A stretch of 11,161 bases of DNA from DASXMX01 sp036794395 (GTDB lineage Bacteria; Planctomycetota; Phycisphaerae; Tepidisphaerales; Tepidisphaeraceae). Within the stretch, counting starts at the first letter, position 1, and every line of letters starts with the position of its first letter. Positions 5,572-11,161 of this stretch are shown here, in pieces. The stretch is taken from the NCBI GenBank assembly GCA_036794395.1, contig DAIRGS010000238.1:1-11161 (forward strand), given 5' to 3'. The notes under the pieces were generated by a model. The model was not told the DNA's origin and ran no database searches. It was given only the letters and a program-made list of their open reading frames with translations. Position numbers and translations under genes: made by a program.

Positions 5572-5958
5572 ATGACGACAGAACTTGATTTCGACGACGC
5601 CGTCGCACTCCTGCCTGACCCCAGGCTCGCGCCGCTGCCGATTTTGTCTTTCCCGATCACCCTTGATCTGCTCGAGGAATCAGTCAGTCCCCAGGCCGCC
5701 AAGCGCCGCGCCGCCGACGACGAGGAGGAAGAAAAGGATGACGAGGCCGGCGACGACGAAGAGGAAGACGACGCCGAGGAAGAGGAAGAAGATGCTGAAG
5801 AGGAGGAAGACGCAGACCTCGACGAAGAAGATGAGGACGACGAAGATGACGATGAAGATGAGGACGAAGACGACGACTTAAATAATCCCGACGAAGAAGA
5901 AGATGATGACTTCGACGACGACGATGACGATGACGACGACTTCGATGACGATGAATAA
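5572..5958 (+). CDS. Asp/Glu-rich acidic tail protein, function unknown
   Basis: The first 47 of 128 residues form an ordinary segment, with LDFDDAVALLPDP and PLPILSFPITLDLLEES, then a basic AKRR (43-46). From residue 48 to the end nearly every residue is Asp or Glu. Composition shifts from mostly Glu (about 51-87) to almost only Asp (110-127), broken by single Ala, Asn, Pro or Phe. The DNA uses GAC, GAT, GAA and GAG mixed, so this is not a simple perfect repeat. The frame may start at a GTG at 5560, but the ATG has a weak GGA 7 bases upstream and is preferred. There is no signal peptide. A candidate TTGACA promoter precedes it, and a strong hairpin begins 10 bases after the stop, together marking a single-gene unit. 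Such tails bind basic proteins or cations in other systems; the role here is unknown. Confidence 0.7.
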   Translation: MTTELDFDDAVALLPDPRLAPLPILSFPITLDLLEESVSPQAAKRRAADDEEEEKDDEAGDDEEEDDAEEEEEDAEEEEDADLDEEDEDDEDDDEDEDEDDDLNNPDEEEDDDFDDDDDDDDDFDDDE

Positions 5959-5967
5959 TTAGATGAA

Positions 5968-6003
5968 GGCGATGGCGGCGCTCTCTCGCCGCCATTGCCA
6001 TTT
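5968..6003 (+). terminator. Strong hairpin after the acidic protein gene
   Basis: Positions 5968-5980 pair with 5987-5999 over 13 base pairs (one G-T wobble) around a CTCTCT loop, followed by ATTT. The stem is long and GC-rich and begins 10 bases after the stop codon. The T tract is short, so termination may be partial or the hairpin may mainly protect the 3' end. Confidence 0.6.
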
Positions 6004-6032
6004 GTGTCGCCCTGCCGAAATAACCACCGTTG

Positions 6033-6059
6033 TCATCCTGAAGCGAAGAACTTTTTTCG
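6033..6059. repeat. Possible degenerate copy of a dispersed GTCATCCTGA-type repeat
   Basis: The segment TGTCATCCTGAAGCGAAGAA resembles the GTCATTCTGAGCGAAGCGAAGAATC-type intergenic repeat that I recall from several bacterial genomes, with a short deletion. It lies between the hairpin at 5968-6003 and the phosphatase gene. GCGAA and TTCGC (ends near 6043 and 6059) can also pair weakly. Only one copy is in the window, so the identification is tentative. Confidence 0.25.
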
Positions 6060-6119
6060 CATTCGATTCACAACCGCACCCCCTTGCAAAACCTCGGCGG
6101 ACCAGCGATCAACGGTCCA

Positions 6120-7193
6120 ATGCGTAAGCAATCCGACGCCGGGTCAGCGCTCCCCAACTCACCCACCCCATCGCGCAGATCAACTTTACTTTCCTTTTTG
6201 AAGTTGTTGCTCGCAGCGCCATTCGCCAGTGCCCGAGCTGCCGATCCGACGACCTCCCCCGCCACGCGCCCGGCCGAAGCCATCGATCTATTCGCCATGG
6301 GCGACTGGGGTGAAGACACCGAAGCCCAGCGCCAAGTTGCGTCGCAAATGTCCCAAACTGCGAAGGCGATCGGCTATCCCCTCTCCGCGGTCGTCCTCTG
6401 CGGCGACAGCTTCTACTTCCGCCTGACCGGCGTCGATGACCCGCGCTGGCGCACCCTCTTCGAAACCATGTACGACCCTGCCACCCTGAGCGCACCCTTT
6501 TTCTCCTGCCTCGGAAATCACGATTGCGAAGCCGACAATCTATCCATCCAACTCGCCTACGCGCGCCTGCACCCCGAATCCCGCTTCAAGCTCCCCGCCC
6601 GCTGGTACCGGCAGGATATTCCCGCCCGGAATCCCCTCGTCTCCCTCATTATGCTCGACAGCAACAAAGACAATCTCACCGAACTCCAGTGGAACCAGCA
6701 GATCGCCTGGCTCAAGGATCAACTCGCCAGCCCCCGCGCCCCATGGACCATCTGCTGCGCCCACCATCCCCTCTTCAGCAACGGCTTCTTCTTCTCCAAC
6801 GGCATCCCCCAGCGCGATTGGGGCCAACTCTTCGAGCAACATCACGTCGACTTCTACTTAGCCGGCCACGAACACAATCTTCAACATCTCGAAATCCCCG
6901 GCTGGCATGAATCCTTCCTCATCGCCGGCGGAGGCGGCGCGCACGCTCACCCGCTCTTCCGCGCCGATCGCGGCTTTTCCCGACAGGCATTCGGCTTCCT
7001 CCATTTTGCAATGAACCCCCAACTAGCCACCGTCAAATTCATCGATTCACAGGGCGCCATCATTCACGAGTTCCAACGTTCCAAGGCCGGCCAGGTTACG
7101 CAAACTCTCACAACGCCTAACTCAGCTCCACAGCGCAACGCCCTCAACGCCCTCCTTGAATTACGAAATCGACCGGCAACCACCCAACCGTAA
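6120..7193 (+). CDS. Exported purple acid phosphatase, TRAP/type-5-like metallophosphoesterase
   Basis: This metal-dependent phosphatase would hydrolyse phosphomonoesters outside the cytoplasm. Comparison with mammalian tartrate-resistant acid phosphatase places all seven metal ligands in the 357-residue protein: D62 (GDWG), D96 and the iron-binding Y99 (GDSFYF), N133 (GNHD), H215 (AHHP), H250 and H252 (GHEHN). The Asn after D96 in the usual GDNFY motif is Ser here. Similarity continues between motifs (LTGVDDPRW, IQLAYARL, WLKDQL). The N-terminus has Arg-Arg at 19-20 (SRRSTLL), a hydrophobic stretch to about residue 36, and Ala-rich cleavage options (ASARA-AD near 40), fitting a Tat or Sec signal. 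The ATG at 6120 is chosen; an in-frame TTG at 6084 would add 12 residues but is a rare start. No clear ribosome-binding site is seen. It lies 81 bases before the ABC permease gene on the same strand. Confidence 0.88.
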   Translation: MRKQSDAGSALPNSPTPSRRSTLLSFLKLLLAAPFASARAADPTTSPATRPAEAIDLFAMGDWGEDTEAQRQVASQMSQTAKAIGYPLSAVVLCGDSFYFRLTGVDDPRWRTLFETMYDPATLSAPFFSCLGNHDCEADNLSIQLAYARLHPESRFKLPARWYRQDIPARNPLVSLIMLDSNKDNLTELQWNQQIAWLKDQLASPRAPWTICCAHHPLFSNGFFFSNGIPQRDWGQLFEQHHVDFYLAGHEHNLQHLEIPGWHESFLIAGGGGAHAHPLFRADRGFSRQAFGFLHFAMNPQLATVKFIDSQGAIIHEFQRSKAGQVTQTLTTPNSAPQRNALNALLELRNRPATTQP

Positions 7194-7274
7194 TTCACAG
7201 CGAAAACTTCTCGCCTATTGACTCAAATCCCAATGGCCACCCACCCCCTGCCAAGCCGATAAGACCTTTGACCC

Positions 7275-9086
7275 ATGCCCCTCATTGTTTTCCATTCCCG
7301 CCGCGTCCGCGACGCGCTCAAAAAGCCCGAAACCTGGGGCGCGGATCTCTTTTTTCTGCTTCTCATTGGCGCGGTGGTTGGTGGCTTGATCACGCTCGGC
7401 CGTCAGGTGAACGCCCCCTTCCACGAGCAGCTGAATATCAATCTCTCGCCGTGGGCACTTCCCAAATACACGATGCTCAGCCTGGGCCGGGGGTTTGCCG
7501 CCTACATCCTCTCTCTCACTTTCACGCTCGTGTACGGCACCATCGCCGCCCATAATCACCGCGCTGAAAAACTCATGCTCCCCGCGCTCGACGTTCTCCA
7601 GGCGATTCCCGTCCTTGGCTTCCTCCCGATCGTCACCCTCGCGATGATCCGCCTGTTCCCAACCCGCGAACTCGGCCTCGAGATTGCCTGCGTGGTCATG
7701 ATCTTCACCGCACAGGCCTGGAACATGACTTTCAGCTTCCATGGCAGCCTTCGCGGCATCCCTCAACCGCTCCGCGAAGTGGCCGCCGTGCAATCTCTAA
7801 GCTGGTGGCAGACCTTCAAATTGCTGGAAGTGCCCGCCGCCATGATCGGCCTGGTCTGGAACTCCATGATGTCCATGGCCGGCGGCTGGTTCTTCCTCAT
7901 GGTCAACGAAGCCTTCCGCCTTGGCGATCACGATTACCGTCTGCCCGGCATCGGCTCCTACGCCAGCGAGGCGATGAACCGCTTCGATCCCCACGACTTT
8001 GCAACTTGGCGCCCCGTGATAGCGGCCATCATTATGATGACGATCATGATCCTCGCGGTGGATCAACTCTTCTGGCGCCCCATCGTCGTCTGGAGCCAGC
8101 GCTTCAAACTCGAGGATCAGGCCCAGGCCGATCCACCCCAGTCATGGGTGCTGAACGTGCTGGCAAATGCCCGCCTCTATCAATGGGTGCAAAAGCTCGC
8201 CCGCCAGCGCCGCCAACGAAAGGCTGAAAAACTCGCCCCACACCCTTCTTCCTCCGACCTGCTTGTCGATGCCGGGACCGTTCCCCATCCGAAAACTCCA
8301 AAAACCGCTAGCGCGTGGCCAAAGGTGCTCCGCTGGCTCGCGTTTGGCGCGGGCGGGGCAGCCGCGGCTTGGGGCACCTACGTGATGGTGCGCCTGCTCA
8401 TTCAACTTCCCCTCAAATACGATTCCGCCACCCACGCCGATTGGATCAGCGTCGTCCTCGCACTGCTGGCCTCATTCGCCCGCACCACTGCCGCCGTCGC
8501 CATCGGCGCGGCCTGGGCTTTGCCAGTCGGTATTCTCATTGGCCGTTCGCGCACCTGGTCCCGCCGGCTCCAGCCCGTCATTCAGGTTGTCGCCAGCTTC
8601 CCCGCACCCATGGTTTTCCCCCTGGTCATTCTCATTCTCAACGCGATCGGCATGCCGTTCACCGTGGGCTGCGTCGCCCTCATGCTGCTGGGCGCGCAGT
8701 GGTATATCCTCTTCAACGTCATCGCCGGCGCATCGGCCATCCCCCATGACCTCGACGAAGTCGCCGACGTCTACCGAATGTCGCGCCGCCAGCGCTGGAC
8801 GCGGCTGTATATCCCCTGCGTCTTTCCCTACCTCGTCACCGGATTAATCACCGCCGCTGGTGGCGCATGGAACGCCACGATCGTCGCCGAGTTCGTGACA
8901 TTCCGCGGCGGAACGCTCCGCGCGTTCGGCCTCGGCTCAATCATCAACGACGCCACCAACAGCGCCAACTTCTCGCTTCTGGCCGCTGGTGTCGTCACCA
9001 TGGCGGTCTTCGTCGTGTTGCTCAATCGCTTTTTCTGGAAACGACTGTATCGCCTCGCGGAAGATCGCTACAGCCTCAACGTCTGA
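7275..9086 (+). CDS. ABC transporter permease with two fused membrane domains (NitT/TauT-like)
   Basis: This is an inner-membrane importer subunit carrying both permease domains in one 603-residue chain; most relatives (SsuC, TauC, NrtB) are about 260 residues and dimerise. The first domain spans about 25-272 and the second about 350-590, each with roughly six hydrophobic helices. A basic, Pro/Ser-rich cytoplasmic linker at about 273-350 joins them (KLARQRRQRKAEK). Each half has its own EAA loop, which docks on the ATPase: LREVAAVQSLSWWQTFKLLEVP (166-187) and LDEVADVYRMSRRQRWTRLYIP (493-514). The two halves differ clearly in sequence, so the fusion is old. The start is the first ATG in frame; no Shine-Dalgarno is obvious. 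The ATPase gene follows after 12 bases, so the two are almost surely coupled. The substrate is unknown, and no binding-protein gene is adjacent. Confidence 0.9.
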   Translation: MPLIVFHSRRVRDALKKPETWGADLFFLLLIGAVVGGLITLGRQVNAPFHEQLNINLSPWALPKYTMLSLGRGFAAYILSLTFTLVYGTIAAHNHRAEKLMLPALDVLQAIPVLGFLPIVTLAMIRLFPTRELGLEIACVVMIFTAQAWNMTFSFHGSLRGIPQPLREVAAVQSLSWWQTFKLLEVPAAMIGLVWNSMMSMAGGWFFLMVNEAFRLGDHDYRLPGIGSYASEAMNRFDPHDFATWRPVIAAIIMMTIMILAVDQLFWRPIVVWSQRFKLEDQAQADPPQSWVLNVLANARLYQWVQKLARQRRQRKAEKLAPHPSSSDLLVDAGTVPHPKTPKTASAWPKVLRWLAFGAGGAAAAWGTYVMVRLLIQLPLKYDSATHADWISVVLALLASFARTTAAVAIGAAWALPVGILIGRSRTWSRRLQPVIQVVASFPAPMVFPLVILILNAIGMPFTVGCVALMLLGAQWYILFNVIAGASAIPHDLDEVADVYRMSRRQRWTRLYIPCVFPYLVTGLITAAGGAWNATIVAEFVTFRGGTLRAFGLGSIINDATNSANFSLLAAGVVTMAVFVVLLNRFFWKRLYRLAEDRYSLNV

Positions 9087-9098
9087 CCCTAAAGCCCT

Positions 9099-10430
9099 AT
9101 GGCCGAAGAATCACCCATCTGCGAAGCCCGCAACGTCTCGGTCACCTTCGACCCCGAGGGCGAACGCCTCGTCCTCAAAGACGTCTCCCTCGCCATCAAC
9201 TCCGGGGAAGTCGTCGCCCTCCTCGGACCCAGCGGCTGCGGCAAAAGCACCCTCTTGCGCGCCCTGGTCGGACTGCTCAAGCCAACTTCGGGATCGATCC
9301 TCGCCCACGGCCAACCCCTCACGGGCATCCATCCCGGCATCTCCATCGTCTTCCAGAACTTCGCCCTCTACCCCTGGCTCACCGTCCGTGAAAACGTGCA
9401 GGTCGCGCTCAATGGCCTGGGCCTCGATGAGACCTCCGGCGCCGCCCGCGTCACGCGCTGCATCGATCTGGTCGGCCTCGAAGGATTCGAAGAAGGCTAC
9501 CCCAAGGAATTGTCCGGCGGCATGAAACAGCGCGTCGGCATCGCCCGCGCCCTGGCCCGCGGCCCCGAACTGCTCTGCATGGATGAGCCCTTCAGCGCCC
9601 TCGACGTCTTCACCGCAGAGAGCTTACGCAGCGAAGTTTATCGCCTCTGGACCGGCGACACGGGCCACAACGCAACCGCGGCCGGTGCAGCTCGCGGCGG
9701 CGCCATCACCGGCGTCAAAAGCATCATGATGATTACCCATATCATCGAAGAAGCCGTCTTCCTCGCCGATCGCATCGTGGTCCTTGGCACCCGCCCCGGC
9801 CACATTCGTCAGATCGTCCCCAATCCCATCCCCCACCCGCGCGATTACAATTCGCCTGCTTTCCTGCAACTTGTCCAGCGCCTCCATGACATCATCGTCT
9901 CCGAGCATCTCCCCGAGCAGCCCACGACAACCGCCGTCGCCGAACAGGCCGGCGGAATTCCCTCGTGTGAACCGCTGCCCTCCGTCAACCTGGGCGAAGT
10001 CTTCGGCCTACTCGAAGTCATTCGCGACAACCGCGGCCAGATGGATGTGTTCCGCCTCGACAGCCTCACCGACTATGACTTCGGCCACACCCTCGCTGTC
10101 GTCAAAGCCGGCGAAATGCTCGAACTCCTCGACACGCCCAAGAATATGGTCCTGCTCACCCCCCTCGGCCGCCAGTTCCTCGACGCCGACATCAACGCCC
10201 GAAAGCTTACCCTCAAGGCCCAACTCCAAAAGCTCGGCGTCTTCCGCTTCGTCGTTCAGATCCTTTCTGAAGCCCGCGATAAACGCCTGCCCGAAGACAT
10301 CGTTCAGGAAGAACTCGCCATCCGGCTTCCGACCGAAGACACAGAGCTTTTATTCACGACCCTCGTCGCCTGGGGGCGCTTCGCCGAGCTCTTCCGTTAC
10401 GAGAATGCAGTCCTCTCGCTCGATTCCTGA
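9099..10430 (+). CDS. ABC transporter ATPase with C-terminal AAA-associated domain
   Basis: This is the ATP-hydrolysing subunit of the importer encoded just upstream. Residues 1-265 are an ABC domain of the nitrate/sulfonate/taurine class: Walker A GPSGCGKST (43-51), Q-loop Gln86 (FQNFALYPWLTV), signature LSGGMKQR (138-145), Walker B LLCMDEP with catalytic Glu163, D-loop SALD (166-169) and switch His214. All catalytic residues are intact. Between the D-loop and the switch His lies an extra Ala/Gly-rich segment (about 186-205) that most relatives lack. After a Pro/Ala linker (270-296), residues 297-440 match the AAA-associated C-terminal domain (PF09821 type), found on ATPases paired with fused double permeases. 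At 443 residues it is far longer than the usual 250-270. The domain may sense a ligand or control transport; this is not established. Confidence 0.92.
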   Translation: MAEESPICEARNVSVTFDPEGERLVLKDVSLAINSGEVVALLGPSGCGKSTLLRALVGLLKPTSGSILAHGQPLTGIHPGISIVFQNFALYPWLTVRENVQVALNGLGLDETSGAARVTRCIDLVGLEGFEEGYPKELSGGMKQRVGIARALARGPELLCMDEPFSALDVFTAESLRSEVYRLWTGDTGHNATAAGAARGGAITGVKSIMMITHIIEEAVFLADRIVVLGTRPGHIRQIVPNPIPHPRDYNSPAFLQLVQRLHDIIVSEHLPEQPTTTAVAEQAGGIPSCEPLPSVNLGEVFGLLEVIRDNRGQMDVFRLDSLTDYDFGHTLAVVKAGEMLELLDTPKNMVLLTPLGRQFLDADINARKLTLKAQLQKLGVFRFVVQILSEARDKRLPEDIVQEELAIRLPTEDTELLFTTLVAWGRFAELFRYENAVLSLDS

Positions 10431-10453
10431 TCCACTACAGTCCGGTACGGCGC

Positions 10454-10475
10454 TTGCATTGCATTCCTTTGCATT
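10454..10475. repeat. Direct repeat TTGCATT upstream of the DUF2383 gene
   Basis: TTGCATT occurs at 10454-10460 and 10469-10475, with a further GCATT at 10461-10465 between them. The copies are 15 bases apart and lie just before the ribosome-binding site. They could be a tandem regulator site, but no well-spaced promoter pair accompanies them. Confidence 0.3.
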
Positions 10476-10478
10476 AAC

Positions 10479-10485
10479 AAAGGAG
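10479..10485 (+). promoter_or_regulatory. Strong ribosome-binding site of the DUF2383 gene
   Basis: AAAGGAG stands 5 bases before the ATG at 10491, one of the two strongest Shine-Dalgarno sequences in the window. It suggests high translation compared with the importer genes, which lack a clear site. Confidence 0.7.
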
Positions 10486-10490
10486 TCCGC

Positions 10491-10970
10491 ATGACCACGC
10501 TCAACACGTTTGCCGTAGATGACAACAACCCCACCAACAGCCTTGACACACTGAATTCCCTGCTTCGTGGCGAGATATCCGCCGCCGAAACGTACAAAAT
10601 GGCGATCGACAAAGTGTCCGAAGACACCTCCGCCAATGCCGGACTCCTCCGCGAAATCCAAATGGAGCACGGCCGCGCCGCTCAAGCCATTCGCGACCGC
10701 ATCCGCGAGTTGGGTGGCCAAGCCGCCGATTCATCCGGCGCCTGGGGCGTCTGGGCTAAAACGGTTCAAGAAACCATGAATCTGTTTGGCGACACTTCCA
10801 GCATGAAGTCCCTCAAAGAAGGCGAGGAGCATGGTCTCAAGGAATATCAAAACGCCGTCCCAGAGCTCGACGCGTCGTCCGCCCAGCTAATCGCCAATCA
10901 ATACATCCCCGCCCAGCAGCGCCACATTGATCTGCTCGATCAACTGATCAACTCAATCGGAAAGGCCTAG
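10491..10970 (+). CDS. DUF2383 (PA2169-like) four-helix-bundle protein
   Basis: The 159-residue protein matches the DUF2383 family, ferritin-like four-helix bundles often linked to stress conditions. Helix 1 is SLDTLNSLLRGEISAAETYKM (17-37), helix 2 LLREIQMEHGRAAQAIRDRIRELGG (52-76), helix 3 TMKSLKEGEEHGLKEYQNAV-like (about 104-123) and helix 4 SAQLIANQYIPAQQRHIDLLDQLIN (130-154). Possible metal ligands at ferritin-like places are E28, E59/H60, E113/H114 and H145, though metal binding in this family is not proven. There is no signal peptide, so it is cytoplasmic. It starts 60 bases after the ATPase gene with its own strong ribosome-binding site and is followed by a hairpin at 11034-11055. It could be the last gene of the importer operon or a separate unit. 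No direct functional link to the transporter is visible. Confidence 0.88.
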   Translation: MTTLNTFAVDDNNPTNSLDTLNSLLRGEISAAETYKMAIDKVSEDTSANAGLLREIQMEHGRAAQAIRDRIRELGGQAADSSGAWGVWAKTVQETMNLFGDTSSMKSLKEGEEHGLKEYQNAVPELDASSAQLIANQYIPAQQRHIDLLDQLINSIGKA

Positions 10971-11033
10971 CGCCGCACGCTAATGGCCCCGCTCAATGAC
11001 GGTGCGCGATTCAGCGCCATTGCATTTAAGTGG

Positions 11034-11055
11034 CACGGGTTTCTAACCCGTGTTT
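11034..11055 (+). terminator. Hairpin CACGGGTT/AACCCGTG with T3, probable terminator and repeat
   Basis: A perfect 8-base stem (11034-11041 with 11045-11052) closes a TCT loop and is followed by TTT. It lies 64 bases after the stop of the DUF2383 gene, fitting a terminator. Its flank AAGTGGCACGG (11028-11038) recurs on the minus strand at 54-64, just after the HU stop codon, so it may also be a dispersed intergenic repeat. Confidence 0.5.
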
Positions 11056-11161
11056 GGGGCAGCCGCGGGTCCAGCGCCGGGTCAGATGTGGGAAAACCAA
11101 CTCGCCGAATCGGGCATTTCCGGGCAAAGAATCAGAAGGTTGTCCAACTGTCGAAACTTGG

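Noticed and set aside
5719..5955. Purine-rich tract as a microsatellite or non-coding repeat
   Set aside because: The units are not identical and all four Asp/Glu codons are mixed in one open frame, so protein-level acidity explains it better.
5684..6001. Arg/His-rich minus-strand frame
   Set aside because: It is the reverse reading of the Asp/Glu codon run and includes the terminator hairpin; its composition is explained by that.
4435..10430. The sugar-binding lipoprotein as the missing binding protein of the ABC importer
   Set aside because: RbsB-type proteins pair with a different permease class than NitT/TauT-like permeases, and two unrelated genes plus a strong hairpin separate them.
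1..11161. CRISPR array, tRNA, rRNA, insertion sequence or prophage
   Set aside because: No regularly spaced repeats, no cloverleaf-like segment, no transposase or phage protein in any frame that I could recognise.

Overview
The window is GC-rich (roughly 60%), gene-dense bacterial chromosome. Planctomycetota is the best guess. It rests on family-level resemblance only: an EpsC-type serine acetyltransferase with a long N-terminal extension, a phosphohexomutase with a GGEGNGG sugar loop, an HU protein with a long acidic tail, and a GGCACGGGTT-type hairpin repeat between genes. There is no rRNA, tRNA, CRISPR, transposase or phage gene to place it better.

Layout. The left block (about 1-2019) is on the minus strand and reads cysE, then a small lipoprotein gene, then an HU-family DNA-binding protein gene. 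Each has a recognisable promoter or ribosome-binding site. A 369-base divergent intergenic region (2020-2388) holds a cysE promoter, a terminator-like hairpin, and a pair of inverted copies of a palindromic repeat. From 2389 every gene is on the plus strand: a GlmM-type phosphohexomutase, an unrecognised 100-residue protein, an orphan sugar-type periplasmic binding lipoprotein, a protein whose last 80 residues are nearly all Asp/Glu (with a strong hairpin just after its stop), an exported type-5 (TRAP-like) purple acid phosphatase, a two-gene ABC importer, and a DUF2383 ferritin-like protein followed by another hairpin repeat.

How the genes work together. The only clear functional unit is the importer: a permease with two fused membrane domains (7275-9086) and, 12 bases later, an ATPase with a C-terminal AAA-associated domain (9099-10430). 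It looks like the NitT/TauT (nitrate/sulfonate/taurine) type but has no binding protein beside it. The sugar-type binding lipoprotein at 4435-5394 belongs to another importer class and is probably not its partner. The phosphatase 81 bases upstream of the permease could supply a product for uptake, but that is inference. CysE (cysteine synthesis) and GlmM (UDP-GlcNAc precursor) are housekeeping genes.

No clearly new multi-gene system is visible. The items most worth a second look are the SBP-less importer with an insertion in its ATPase, the TRAP-like phosphatase, the two acidic-tail proteins, a cysteine cluster in the CysE extension, an inverted repeat over a consensus promoter, and the intergenic palindromic repeats.
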